A stretch of DNA of 64,000 nt, taken from assembly GCF_002775205.1 (NCBI RefSeq), contig NC_036447.1, positions 13,064,501 through 13,128,500 on the forward strand, in the 5' to 3' direction. Under the pieces are notes generated by a model. The model saw nothing but the letters and a program-made list of their open reading frames with translations. It searched no databases and was not told the DNA's origin. How positions within the stretch are numbered: the first letter of the stretch is position 1; each line of letters starts with the position of its first letter. This stretch comes from Xiphophorus maculatus. Lineage: Eukaryota; Chordata; Actinopteri; Cyprinodontiformes; Poeciliidae. A program made the translations under genes and the position numbers. Of this stretch, positions 15,001 to 25,455 are shown in pieces.

Positions 15001-18000
15001 CTGAAGCATGGTTTGACCCTGCCGTGTAAGCTGCTTATCCATTTACCATGCTTGTTTTGCGCTTCTACACTTCTGGCTGTGAAATTAAATTTCCTATTCA
15101 GTGACCAAGTTTATTTACGTGGGGCGAGCCTGTTCTTCTGTGTGCATAGATATGAAGGAGGAAAGCACACGCTGCAGGAAAAATCTTGATCACATACAGT
15201 GCCTCTTGGGAAAATTATTCATACCTCGTGGACTTTTTCCACATTTTGTCACATTATGAATACAAACTGAATTGTGAGGAAAATGACTCATGGTGGGTAG
15301 TGGTGTGTGTATTTATAGTGTGCTAAACTCTGATACCCCTAAATTAAATCCAGACCTAACAGTCAACATCAGAAATCACAAAATTACCGTAGTAGTTATT
15401 TGTCCTTTTATGTATATTTTAATCTATGTATTCTCCAGCTGTTCAGTGAAAGTTTGTTAGAAAACATTAGTGAACAAACAGCATCATGAAGACTTGAAAA
15501 CAGCAGAAATATCAGGGAGAAAATCCAGAAGTTTAGAGCAGAGTAAAAATGTGGAAGATCTGATCAAATTAGATTGAAATTTGTGGCTTACATATAAAGC
15601 ACTGTTTGAAGAAAATGGAAAACACTATTCCTACTGTTATGCATGGTGGTGGCAGCCTCATGCTGAGGGGATGCTTTTCTTTAGCAGGAACAGAGAAACT
15701 GGCCACTGTTGATGAAAAATTGTATGGAGCTAACTAGAGGAAAACCTGTTGGGGGTGACAAGAGGCAGAATAGTTTATATGAGGGGTCTTCAATCTGCAG
15801 CTCCAGGACCTTAAGTAGCGCTTTGGATATTCCACTATGGCTCTTGATAACTCTGGCATAAAAGGATAATCAACTTGTGTTTTAAATTTACATGTAATAA
15901 TAAGTGTTAGAAGCTTTTTTCATGTAATAAATTGATTTTCCATGACAGAATTAAACATTTCTGTCTATATTTTCTGGGCTGGTAGAGACATTACCTGCAG
16001 CTGTAATTTCTATGAAAGTTGTGTTCTCCAACAAATCCATGTCACACTGAAGGATTTACATTACAACTTTGTAATAGTTTGTGTTAGTAGCTCATGTAAA
16101 ATCAAAATAAAATATCTTGCAGCAGCTGATGGTTATAATCAGGAAAAATCTCAAAGAATGAGTATTTTTGCAAAGAACTATGCATAAACATAAATTAGAG
16201 TTACAAGAAACTGTTTTACTCCCTGCCATCCCCTGGCACACACACAAACACACACCTATCTAAATGTAAATCATTTAATAGTTTCCTTCAGGGAGTACCT
16301 GAATCTCTCCATCCTGCTTCTACAGGAAGTCATTTCCTCTGGATGTATTTTGTGAAACCGCCTGGTGAATTGTAGGGTTTCAAGCTGCTGCCCCTACCTG
16401 TTTGTGTGTGATGAGGGTATTGACTACAGAACTGATGAGTTGCTGAGAGCAGATTAGTGCTCATGTGTGTCAGATGATCTGTGTGTTTGTCAGAGAGCTG
16501 CAGCCGCTGATAGTTTCTCCTAATCTCCCAATCAATGGGAGGACAGCTTTCTTTAGCTTCCCAAACCTCCTCAGTCAGTGAGAACACGAAAACCAACACG
16601 ACCTTACATCCCCCCTTGCACATGTTTCCTCAGTATCTGTTACATGATACTGTGTGTTGATGTGTGCATTTGTTCCTCCCACATGTTCAGTTCTTGGCTG
16701 ACCTGGAGTCCAACCCTCTCCTCCGTGACAGCGTGGAGTGTCAGCGTCTCCTGATGGAGGGGATGAAGTATCACCTGCTGCCGCAGCGCCGGCCCCTGCT
16801 GCAGAGTCCTCGCACGCGGCCCCGGAAGGCCACGGTCGGGGCCATGTTTGCTGTGGGTGGTATGGACGCCTCAAAAGGTAGAGCAATCACTCACAAATAC
16901 CCAGTTGCCCAATGCTGAGGTGATGAATCTCTGCTCTGTTTCCATGGAGGAAGCATTACGGCCCACAAAACAAGCAACTCTGGACCAAATCAAAACCACC
17001 ATAAAATACAAAAAGCTAAAATTATATCCTTCACAGCTGGTTGTAAATTAAATCTGGTTAGAACTTGGTGTATTTAAGAAAGAAATGTGCTCTTCTGAAG
17101 TGGATGATTGTGCAGCTAACAGATTGCATTGGTCTCCATAGACAACTCTGAAGAACTTGACATTTAGTTAACATAAATAGCATCTAAATTTTAGGCTAGA
17201 TATCTCTGCATACAAGCTCAAATGTAATTTTACACCATTAAGCATCATTGAAATTTACAGTTGTAAAATATTTTCAGCCAAATATCTTCTGGAGAAAAGT
17301 TTTATGAAGTTGTATAAAGAGGTTTATATCCACATTGACCTGAAATATGTTTGGAGTTGTGAAGTTAATACTTTCAAACCTCAAAACATTCAACCAACTA
17401 TAAAGTGTAGTGGTGCTGCCAGTGGTACTAATGCAATTCACACTGTAGAAAAATGAAAATGTTTCACTTGAAATCACTTGGTAAAACTTGGACACAGTTG
17501 GGTTTTCCAAGAAAGCAATGATCCCAGCACACATCAAAGCTTGCTGTGACATGAATAAAGCTGGCCAACATTAAGCTACTAGAAAAACCCCAACCTTTAA
17601 AGAAATAATAAAAAAATATTTAACTAGTCACATGTGAATAAATAATGTAAAATAGTAGAGATCTTCATTTTAAGGAACTTCTTTCTCTGATTTGTTTGTG
17701 TGTGTGTTTGTTTTCTCAGGTGCCACAAGCATCGAGCAGTACTGTCTGCGTCGGGACACGTGGAGACAGGTCGCCACCATGAGCGGACGGAGACTGCAGT
17801 TCGGTGTCGCTGTCCTCGACGGCCGTCTCTACGTGGTCGGAGGCCGAGACGGACTCAAGACCCTTAACACCGTGGAGTGCTACAATCCACATAGCAAAAC
17901 CTGGAGCGTCTTGCCTCCCATGTCCACACACAGACACGGCCTAGGTGAGGTCATAGAAACTGATAAAAAGGGTCTTTCTGTCAGTCTTTATTCATATTTA

Positions 18001-20992
18001 TTTATTCTATTTCCCTGAGCATTGATTGTAAAATTGTCGTTCTTGCTTTGTGAAACACTGAAGTCAAAAGTCACTGTCCAACCAGATCTTCACATCTGCA
18101 TTGTGTAAAAATTATTAAACAATTCACTGTTGCAACAATACAAACAGCACCCGAGTCTTCAGCTGGGGGAATCATTTCATAAGGAATGCTGTGCAGCTTT
18201 TACATTAGGGCTGAAACAATTAATTGTCAACTAATTCAGTAATAGATTAATCATTAACTGGAATATAAAGACTCAAAAAAGGCCATTTGCTGAAAAAAGT
18301 CCCTTCAGCATATTCACAGCAGTAATTAATAAAAAAAATTGTACAAAAACATTTACATTTTGCATATAAGATAAAAACACCTGTGTGTGTCAGCTTAAAC
18401 CTCTGACATATAAAAAGCTGACACTTTTTATATGTCAGCTAAAAAGTGGCATATTTTTTAGCTTCACCTGGTTCAGATTTACTAACGGAATGCCATGTTA
18501 TTGCATTTCTGCAGAATGCCACTTTTTTTATTCTATTTAATCGTCAGAATAATCGATTACTAAAATAATCATTAGTTGCAGCCCTATTTTATACTTGTTT
18601 AAAAGAAGGTAAGGATCCTGACACATCTGGTAGCACAGATTTTCAGGCGGATTAATTCGAGCTGAACGTGTCTGCGTGCTGCTACCCCTCTGCAGCTAAT
18701 GGCCTAGTTTTGGTTGCCGCCACACAATCTGGATTCACTGCCCTTTTTCTGAAGGTGTGAAGTCAGCGAGCTTGTTGGAGATTTTTATCCAGATGTTTGA
18801 TCTCTGCTTGTTACTGCAGGTGTGGCTGTTCTAGAGGGACCCATGTACGCAGTGGGAGGTCATGACGGCTGGAGCTACCTCAGTACCGTGGAAAGGTCTT
18901 CTATTATTCTCACTCCTAAAAGTGTCAACAATTACAGAATAAGCCGTTGTGCTGTAATTAAAATGACTTATAACAATGTTTTTAATTATATCTTGATGCT
19001 TATTGATTTATTGTTTTCACTCCACATTCAAGGTGGGACCCTCAAGCTCGCCAGTGGAGTTTTGTTGCTAGCATGGCTACACCCAGAAGCACAGTGGGAG
19101 TGGCTGTTCTCAATGGAAAGTAAGTGAAATCTTTGTGTATGTATTATGTTATTTTGCTTGGCTGCATATGAAAAAAAATAATGTTGGAATACTAGTCCTG
19201 AGATCTCAGGTAACATCATACCATATGTGTGACGGAACAGTCATTTTTAAAACATTCACAAATAATATTTAAATGTTAAATTGTCTTTAGCATCTTATAT
19301 TGGCGTTATATTCCAGATGTGAATTAATTGTTTGTTTGAGACACAATTTCTTTGCCATTTTCATCAACAGATGTTGTGCCAAACTTGCTTACAGTTGAGC
19401 GTCTTCTCAGTGTTTCTGTCCATTACTGCAGCTACCCATATGTTACTTGCCAGTAGTTCATGATACAACCATGGGGGGAAAAAAACTAATTAAGAATTAA
19501 TTAAGTGGCATCATCTGCTTCTTTTGGTTTGGAACAAGTTTGCCAAAACCTCTGCTTTCTGCTCCGATTTCTGAGTTTTGCTGACACAGATTCAGAAACT
19601 ACTGAGTGAACATGCAGGTCTTAATAGCAAGATTTACTCAAATCAGGCTTTCCACAATAAAACTTTTCCCCACTCTGAGCCTGATGACCCCTGTTGTTTT
19701 CATTATTGGCTGCTTCAGTGAAGCTTTTCTTTTTAGATGCTAATTAATGCAGAAACAACAGGTTTGTGCCAGCCATGCTCCGGAGTAGCCAGTGTGGATG
19801 TCGGCGTGTGCTTTGGTGAGTGTGCCATGCATGTGTTGTGTTTCCTCTGGGCTTTTTGCCTGATGGAGCTCATTACTTGCTTGACCGGCTCTGTCGCACT
19901 TCCTTCTCCAAAGTGTCAACATTGATAGCCGCGGACGTGTGTAGGGGTGTGCACACTCTCACACACACTTTGGTTTATGATGACAGACAGCTTAGGGATG
20001 CGTTGCTCCTAGAGCGTTGGCTTAATGTTTTTGCTCAACTCTTCTATTTTTTTTTCTCCCTTTTTCCAAAACTCTTCACACCTTTTGCCATCTGTCTTGC
20101 TGTCACAAGCTGAAAAGGAGGGGAGAAAAGTGAGAACTGTTTTGTGTGTGCATGTCCAGAACGGCTTACTCTGCTCTCTGTTTTCCTCAGGCTGTATGCT
20201 GTTGGAGGTCGTGACGGCTCATCCTGCCTGCGATCAGTGGAGTGCTTCGACCCTCACACAAACAGGTCAGGGAGGCTTGAATTGCCCTCTCCTGTTTTAT
20301 TCCACACAAGAAGCAGGTTTTCCTCTAAGGTTATCTACCTACATATCAAATGTACAGCAACATGAATCCTAGAATAGGCTATTATCACATAACCTCTGTT
20401 TAGGAAGTACTGCCTTTAATCTCAAAGAGTTCATGGTTGGTGGTTCATTAATGGATGTGGTGTTGTTCTTGTAATCTACCTACAGGTGGACTAGCTGTGC
20501 TCCAATGGCTAAAAGGCGTGGAGGTGTGGGAGTGGCCACGTGGCATGGTTTCCTGTACGCCATCGGAGGTCACGATGCCCCGGCCTCGTCCTTGGCGTCT
20601 CGCTTAAGTGACTGTGTGGAGAGGTGAGGCTGCTTTTAACTTGTGTGTTTTGTCTTATTGTTTCTCTATAAAAGTATGACAAATAATGTTACGGGAATAT
20701 AAGGTTTAATGTCCAGTGGGGCTAGTGATTATATTAGTAATCGATTATTCTGATGATTTATCGATTAAACAGGTAAAGAAATTGGCACATTCTGCAGAAT
20801 TTTCATGAACCACTTAAGCTGTTTTTTATACAATATTTCAAATTTCTTTTTTAAAATAATAAAATAGTAATGTGAAAAGCTCAGCAATTTCTCATTTACT
20901 TAGCATCAATACAGTATATTGCTGATCTGTTTATTTTTTTAGATTAACCTATTAACATTTTTGTTATTTTCAAGAATTTGAACCATATATAC

Positions 20993-21059
<67 letters not shown>

Positions 21060-24000
21060 ATAATTATTTCAGTAATATATCATTAATCATGATTGATGAT
21101 TAATCTGATTGCTGATTGTTTCAGCCCTACTATCCATGTTACATGGTTTGTTTTATACTGAGATTTTCTGATCAACGGTATTTCCCAGAATTCCTGCTTT
21201 CAGCTTCGACATTTTTTCTTCAGTCTCTCATTTTCAATCACCATTAAGTGAGGAAGGATTTTAACTTCTCCTTCACACTTACTTTACTCCTGCTCTCGAT
21301 TAGATTATTTTCCCGGTTCACCTTGTTAGGGGTATTTCATGCTTGTTTTCCAGGATTTAATTATCGTTTAAAGACTGAGTCAGCTGCTCCTGCATGTAAA
21401 CAACGTTCCCACTGGCATAGTGTTAAACATGACAGTATAAATCATGTTGACAACACAGGGTCTAAACCAGCATGAACAAATGTAACAGTGTTAGTAAACA
21501 AAAAAATAAAATAGAAATCATAAGAAAAAAGCAAGTAACAACAGAACATTTGTAGATTTTTTAAAAAGTTTTTTAAGCTAAGTTGTCATAATTTAAAAAG
21601 CATCTTCTGTTAAGATACATTCTTATATTTTCTATATCACTTTTTGAGCTAATACATTCCTCTAGCGTTATTTAATCAAAAATGATTAAATAGCTGACAG
21701 TAAATTAAAAAACATTTCAGTATTTGTTGCAGTCTTTAGTCTATGATTTCTTGGAATGGAGACGTTTTTTTTGAGAATGGAACAAACTCTAAACCAAAAA
21801 TATCTGAGCAATAAATCATTGATGAAATTAGACTCTGCAGCTGAAAGCTTTATTGGTTAGGTTTGCAGATATTCTGCTAGTGATTTAAAACCTCTGTGTG
21901 GTACTTTTTAAGGATACAGAGTACTTATATTACTAAAATCCTGTTTAATATGGGATTTAAATGGCATGTCAAAGATTACACCATGAAATTCTCCTTTCTT
22001 ATTGGAGGCCGATTAATGCCGCCCAGAATAAATGACTGACTAAGCAGTTTCTTCTTTATAGACTACAGCTTCTATCTTATCTGCACCTAAAAGAATAAAA
22101 TGAAAGGTTTTAATGTGTTAAAAAATGTCTGTGGTCTTCCTAGCTGATGGGATTCACCAGGATCTGTGGATCTATGGTACAGTAATAGACTCAAATCTTG
22201 CTTGTTTACAGATACGACCCTCAGACTGATGTTTGGACCACGGTGGCCCCCATGAGCATCAGCAGGGATGCTGTTGGTGTTTGTCTCCTCGGCGACCGTC
22301 TTTATGCTGTGGGGGGTTATGACGGCCAGGTGTACCTCAATACTGTCGAAGCCTATGACCCTCAGACTAATGAGTGGACCCAGGTACTGCACAGATTTAT
22401 GCTGTTATTTTTTAGCCGGAAAAACAACTCCAGCAAGAAATAGAAAGAAGACCGTGTCATTACGTTCTGGAGTTATGTAACTCTTTCTTTTGTCCTTACT
22501 TCTATGTGTCCTATATCTCTGTTTTGTGTCCTTCCTTCTTTCCTTCCTTGTGTTAATTTGGACAAAAATGCTCTGATCAGATTAGATCAAACGTGAACCT
22601 TAAAATCTTCATAAAATGCTATTGATGGCAGAACATTAACAGTGGACACAAAGCAGTATAACGATGCTTTTTCAAAGAATAATGAGCAGAAAAAAAATCT
22701 GTCTCTTGTGGTACATTTTAACAAATGCTGTAAACATCCAGTATTTTGTATTGTCTATAAATTCCAATAAAAAACATTAAAATTTCAGGTTGTGACATAA
22801 GAAAAACATTCAAGGGGTAGGAATATTTTTGCAAAGCTCTTTAAATTCCTAACCCTGTACTATCATCATGATTTCCACCAGTGAAGTTGTTTACAAACTC
22901 CTCTGTGATGGATCTTGACATGTTTTCATTCTTACATAAATGTGTGTTTTCTCCTAGCTAATATTGTCGTTGGCACTGCAGCGGTAGGAGGCGGAGAGGG
23001 GAGCTCTTAGAAAGTGGAATGATCTCATCCAACAGTTCTCTATTACACTTCAATTTATACCCCATCTCCCGCAAATCCTCCAAGGATTCCCGGCAGAAAG
23101 TTTCAGGAAACCTGACATTTCCGAGACACACACCACACTGAGAACATGAGAGGTGTGGGTGGGCGGAAACAAAACACAGAGAACTGTTCAAGCGCGTAGA
23201 CAGTAAGGGGGATAATGTGAGATTTGAGGGAACATGTTGAGAACAGTGAACGTGTCCCATATGTGTCTTCAGAAACAGAGAGGAGCAAACCAGTGGGTGT
23301 GTTGTCTGTCTGGATCCATTAGCATCACTTCTGCTTATTTCAGCACAAATCTGCCAATCGAAGTCGCTCTGGGTAACAGACAGTAGGTTTATGTTTAAAT
23401 GGAGGAGCAAACACAGTGTAGGAATAATGGATACAATAAGAAATGGGACAAACACAGATGAAGATATTCAACATTGTTCGGGGTTTTCTAGGTAATGTTG
23501 ACAATCCTATCATAATACTTCACTCTATCCAAATATGTGGTATGAAAATAGAAACTGCTATCCTTGACTCATTATTTCAACATTTATGGTCTAATATTAA
23601 TCCTTTTTCAGATCTGATTTAAATTAATTTTCTCAGAAAGAGAAGTTAATCTTTAAAAGTGAAAACTTAACTATGTACTATTTAGTAAATTCTAAATGTA
23701 ATATTTACGTTGATACTCATTTCCCTTAATATCAATTTTCTGGAAAATTCAGTAAGAAAAACAGGTGAAAAATGACACCACTCTGCCAGTTAGTTTGTTC
23801 TGCCATTTAGTCCGAAATAAATAAATATCTATTTATTTATTTATGTAGCACCTTTTCCCATTCTATTGGAGTAAACTAAGATGGAGGGTGCTTGGGTTCG
23901 ATATCAGTCCAGTACCCCAATCGGTGTGCGGCACCAATGACCTACCTTATGACAAATACGACCCAGAGGAAGGTCGAAGTTTTAGGCAAAATGATTCAGC

Positions 24001-25455
24001 CTAACTTTATTAAACTGAAATGACAGAAAACCTAACATAAACCTCTTTACAGAAGGCAGGATAAATAAAATATTAACGGCCACCCTTTTGTGTTTTTTCA
24101 CAGCACCAGGACAGAACAAGAAATGTCCAATTATATCAATATACAGTTCTAAACAAAATATAACCCAGGCAATTTGTTACTCACGACCTCCAGGAAAGTG
24201 TGAAAACGTTGCAGGCCTGTTAGAAAAACAATGAGTCGAAAGTCACTTGCAAAACATTAAGAACGTTGCAAGTCACTCGTCCTCTCCTCGACTTCCGGTG
24301 AACGCAGCCGAACACGTGGTGCTGAAGCGGCTAGCTCACGTAGCTTAGCTCAAAACCCCTCAGGACTACTTGCGTCTATCTCCTCTGGTCCTGTCGCTCT
24401 CGAGGCGACCAAGCTCTTCTAACGTCTCCCGAATTTCGTCCTCTTCCGTACTTTTGTCCAGTTTTTCTCTCCCTTGAGTGTGTTTTCTTCACTTATCCGC
24501 TCGTTCTCGCCCTCCGTTCTCTACCATCACGGTTCTCCTCTCCTTCTTCCTCCCGCCTCCTCTTCTCTCCACCAATCACGAGTCACGCACCGGACGGACT
24601 GTCTCAGTGACCAATCAAATGGCAAAGCCAAATAAAATACACAGTGCATCTTACATCACACTAATACTTCTTTAAATTGCAATATTTACATAAAATAATG
24701 CTCTTAGTTGATCTACAAATAATACAGTTTTAATTACTAAGTAAGCAAATTACTTAATAGCTACCTTTACCCTTTAAATTACTGAAATATTAAAGTAAAG
24801 GAAAATACAACTGTATTTCTTCCAGAGACAGTCTTGAACTATGTAAGATTTCTATTAACCTCAACATACGTCATTACAGTAACCTCAGTTTACCACAGGG
24901 CTACATTTATTTCTATGTATAAAAATAAACTTAGACTACAAAATCTAGAAATTTGAGTCTATGAAACGGCTTCAGAACGCAGTATGCCTCAAAACGACCA
25001 GCATCATACGGATGGATGAACTGTTGAGTGTGTGTGCCTGCAGCACTTGATGAATGAATCACTTAATTAATCACCCAAAGAAGTTGAGACCAAAATACAT
25101 CTCAAGACATCCTGAACAGACATGAAGAAGAATATTTTATTCACTGCATTTATTGGTCCTATTCAGTTGTCAATAAAGAAGATTTAAAAGAGACGTTATG
25201 TTGGCTTCTAAGCTTTAGTCATCTCTGTGTAAAAGCCGGTTAATGCACATCATTAGCACTCAATTAAATGTCATGATGACAAAAACAATGCTTTGAGGAA
25301 ATTTTATTAATGCTCCTAAACAGTATTTTAAAATTGTTCAGCTACTTGCCCTTCTCTTGCTGTTGCTAACGACTGTCGTGGTTCATGTCCTCTTGCAGGT
25401 TGCCTCTCTGTGCCTGGGCAGGGCAGGTGCCTGTGTGGTGGCCGTCCGACTGTGA
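2..25455 (+). CDS. klhl5: Kelch-like protein 5 (BTB-BACK-Kelch), 5' partial
   Basis: KLHL proteins act as substrate adaptors for cullin-3 ubiquitin ligases: BTB and BACK bind CUL3 and dimerise, and the Kelch propeller binds substrate (family knowledge). Thirteen coding exons can be joined in phase: 2-78, 4199-4387, 8881-9017, 9768-9964, 10489-10701, 16691-16877, 17720-17944, 18820-18895, 19033-19119, 20191-20265, 20486-20623, 22212-22383 and 25399-25455. They encode 609 aa plus a TGA stop. Human KLHL5 is about 755 aa, so roughly 150 N-terminal residues lie upstream of the window. The junction from exon 1 into exon 2 reads DSSSCR-TSNSS and the C-terminus reads [14 protein letters not shown]. 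Both fit KLHL5 better than KLHL4 or KLHL1, and the neighbour wdr19 supports this. All introns are GT-AG. Confidence 0.93.
1155..1206 (+). mobile_element. Retroposon 3' tail fragment (LINE-like)
   Basis: The sequence GTGCTATACAAATAAAATTT followed by (GATT)n is the usual 3' end of fish non-LTR elements. No body is recognised upstream. Confidence 0.4.
2790..3200 (-). mobile_element. Probable degraded Tc1-like element
   Basis: Contains TTAGTATTTGGTGGAACA, CAGGTTTGTTGACCT and GGTTCATCAGACAATTTG, which resemble the terminal and transposase-antisense segments of fish Tc1 elements. Highly diverged; boundaries uncertain. Confidence 0.35.
4199..10701 (+). CDS. klhl5: klhl5 exons 2-5: BTB and BACK domains
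   Basis: Exon 2 carries the linker and the start of the BTB fold (motifs [19 protein letters not shown]). Exon 3 continues it ([18 protein letters not shown], then VQYAYTG). Exon 4 ends the BTB ([19 protein letters not shown]) and opens BACK ([17 protein letters not shown]). Exon 5 holds the rest of BACK ([20 protein letters not shown], then LLSWV). These correspond to about residues 57-330 of the 609 visible ones. Splice phases are consistent: 2 into exon 2, 2 into exon 3, 1 into exon 4, 0 into exon 5. No internal stop or frameshift is present. Confidence 0.93.
4515..4890 (+). mobile_element. Tc1-like element remnant, internally deleted
   Basis: It opens with CCTTACAAAATGTTTTATACC and closes with GTTTGTAACGTGACAAAATC and GGGTATGAATG, the terminal-repeat motifs of an abundant fish Tc1 family. 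In between, TTGGTAGAAACAAGACTTGC matches the transposase 3' end. Confidence 0.6.
7712..8640 (-). mobile_element. Tc1-like element remnant (about 0.9 kb, degenerate transposase)
   Basis: Terminal motifs GGTTTTCACACCCCTTTCTT and GAAAAAGTTCAAGGTGTATG flank an antisense transposase relic. Recognisable pieces include CAGTCTCATCTGACCAGAGA, CCTCAGAGTTACAATGGGCA, TTTAGGTGGACGACCGTATT and CAAACCTCTCAGGCCTTCAC. The frame is broken by many stops. Confidence 0.65.
11740..12755. mobile_element. Tc1-like element remnant (about 1 kb)
   Basis: Starts with GTACTTGCAAAAGTGTTCAT and ACCCTTTACATTTTTTCACC, and ends with GTTGTAATGTGACAAAATGT and GGAAAACATCAGTGGGTATG, the inverted ends of the same family as the copies at 4.5 and 7.7 kb. 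The interior is heavily diverged. Confidence 0.6.
13654..13868 (+). mobile_element. tRNA-derived SINE with perfect 13-bp target duplication
   Basis: A polymerase III A box (GTGGCGCAGGGGGTTAGC) and B box (GGGTTCAACTCC) lie in a tRNA-like head. A pyrimidine-rich body (CATGTCTTCCCCCCTCTCC) and an A-rich tail follow. The direct repeat GTTTATATATTTC flanks it at 13641-13653 and 13869-13881, marking a recent insertion in klhl5 intron 5. The tRNA-like head does not make a functional tRNA. Confidence 0.85.
13960..14330 (-). mobile_element. Tc1-like fragment
   Basis: TTTTGGTCTCATCTGACCAA, AGCACATGGTTTCAG and GTTTACATTTGTGATGG match the antisense of Tc1 transposase from fish elements; short and decayed. 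Confidence 0.45.
15200..16185 (+). mobile_element. Tc1-like element remnant (about 1 kb)
   Basis: Left end CAGTGCCTCTTGGGAAAATT, ATTCATACC and TTTTTCCACATTTTGTCACA. The interior has the transposase catalytic-region relic GCATGGTGGTGGCAGCCTCA, TGCTGAGGGGATGC and TGGTAGAGACATTACCTGCA. The right end has GAGTATTTTTGCAAAGAACT. A locally duplicated and disrupted frame rules out activity. Confidence 0.65.
16691..25455 (+). CDS. klhl5: klhl5 exons 6-13: six-bladed Kelch propeller
   Basis: Six Kelch double-glycine signatures can be read: MFAVGGMD (exon 6), LYVVGGRDG (exon 7), MYAVGGHDG (exon 8), LYAVGGRDG (exon 10), [10 protein letters not shown] (exon 11) and LYAVGGYDG (exon 12). Exon 9 supplies WDPQARQW through AVLNGK, and exon 13 the closing strand [14 protein letters not shown] before TGA at 25453-25455. 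Short exons of 75-87 nt split single blades, as usual for KLHL genes. Exon 9 uses a less common AAG acceptor (19030-19032). Confidence 0.92.
17280..17560 (+). mobile_element. Possible old Tc1 transposase fragment
   Basis: Weak resemblance to a Tc1 interior: ATACTTTCAAACCTCAAAAC, AGTGTAGTGGTGCTGCC, GTTTTCCAAGAAAGCAATGA and TCCCAGCACACATCAAAG. Diverged. Confidence 0.3.
18206..18586. mobile_element. hAT-type non-autonomous element
   Basis: Terminal inverted repeats TAGGGCTGAAAC and GTTGCAGCCCTA, with internal runs of ATTAATCG/CGATTA typical of an abundant fish MITE. Flanking 8-mers TTTTACAT and TTTTATAC match at 6 of 8 positions, in keeping with an 8-bp hAT duplication. The interior hairpin at 18405-18444 is perfect over about 17 bp. 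Confidence 0.65.
20716..21130. mobile_element. hAT-type element of the same family, with embedded (TA)n
   Basis: GGGGCTAGTGATTATATTAG, TAATCGATTATTCTGATGAT at the left and GATTAATCTGATTGCTGATT, GTTTCAGCCCTA at the right match the copy at 18.2 kb. An (AT)n microsatellite sits inside at 20985-21055. Confidence 0.55.
20985..21055. repeat. (TA)n microsatellite
   Basis: About 70 bp of almost pure alternating TA in klhl5 intron 11, within a hAT-like element. Confidence 0.95.
22670..22845 (+). mobile_element. Tc1-like 3' end
   Basis: TTGTCTATAAATTCCAATAA, TTTCAGGTTGTGACATAAG and AAACATTCAAGGGGTAGGAA, TATTTTTGCAAAGCTCT resemble the right terminus of the Tc1 family seen elsewhere in this window. Confidence 0.5.
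23938..24660 (-). mobile_element. Candidate LTR of a retrotransposon (minus orientation)
   Basis: On the minus strand the block starts TGTGATGTAAG and ends GGTCA (TG...CA). It contains two CCAAT-box-like ATTGG motifs near its start and an AATAAA near its end (about 24008). It is followed immediately by TTGGTGCCGCACACCG, which resembles a tRNA primer-binding site, and a short leader-like stretch to about 23880. It is richer in CpG than the surrounding intron. No coding region or second LTR is seen. The family is not identified. Confidence 0.4.

Larger units (their letters stand above)
10702..16690 (+). other. klhl5: klhl5 intron 5
   Basis: No gene recognised. It holds three Tc1-like remnants (11740-12755, 13960-14330, 15200-16185) and one tRNA-derived SINE (13654-13868). 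Confidence 0.6.
22384..25398 (+). other. klhl5: klhl5 intron 12
   Basis: No gene recognised. A Tc1 3' end (22670-22845) and a CpG-richer block, interpreted as a minus-strand LTR (23938-24660), lie within it. The stretch 22960-23460 is unexplained. Confidence 0.55.

Noticed and set aside
11740..16185. An active Tc1 transposase gene
   Set aside because: Only fragments with many stops and deletions are present; no continuous transposase frame exists in either strand.
22958..23455. 165-codon minus-strand frame in klhl5 intron 12
   Set aside because: No recognisable domain, no splice or promoter context; consistent with chance in an intron.
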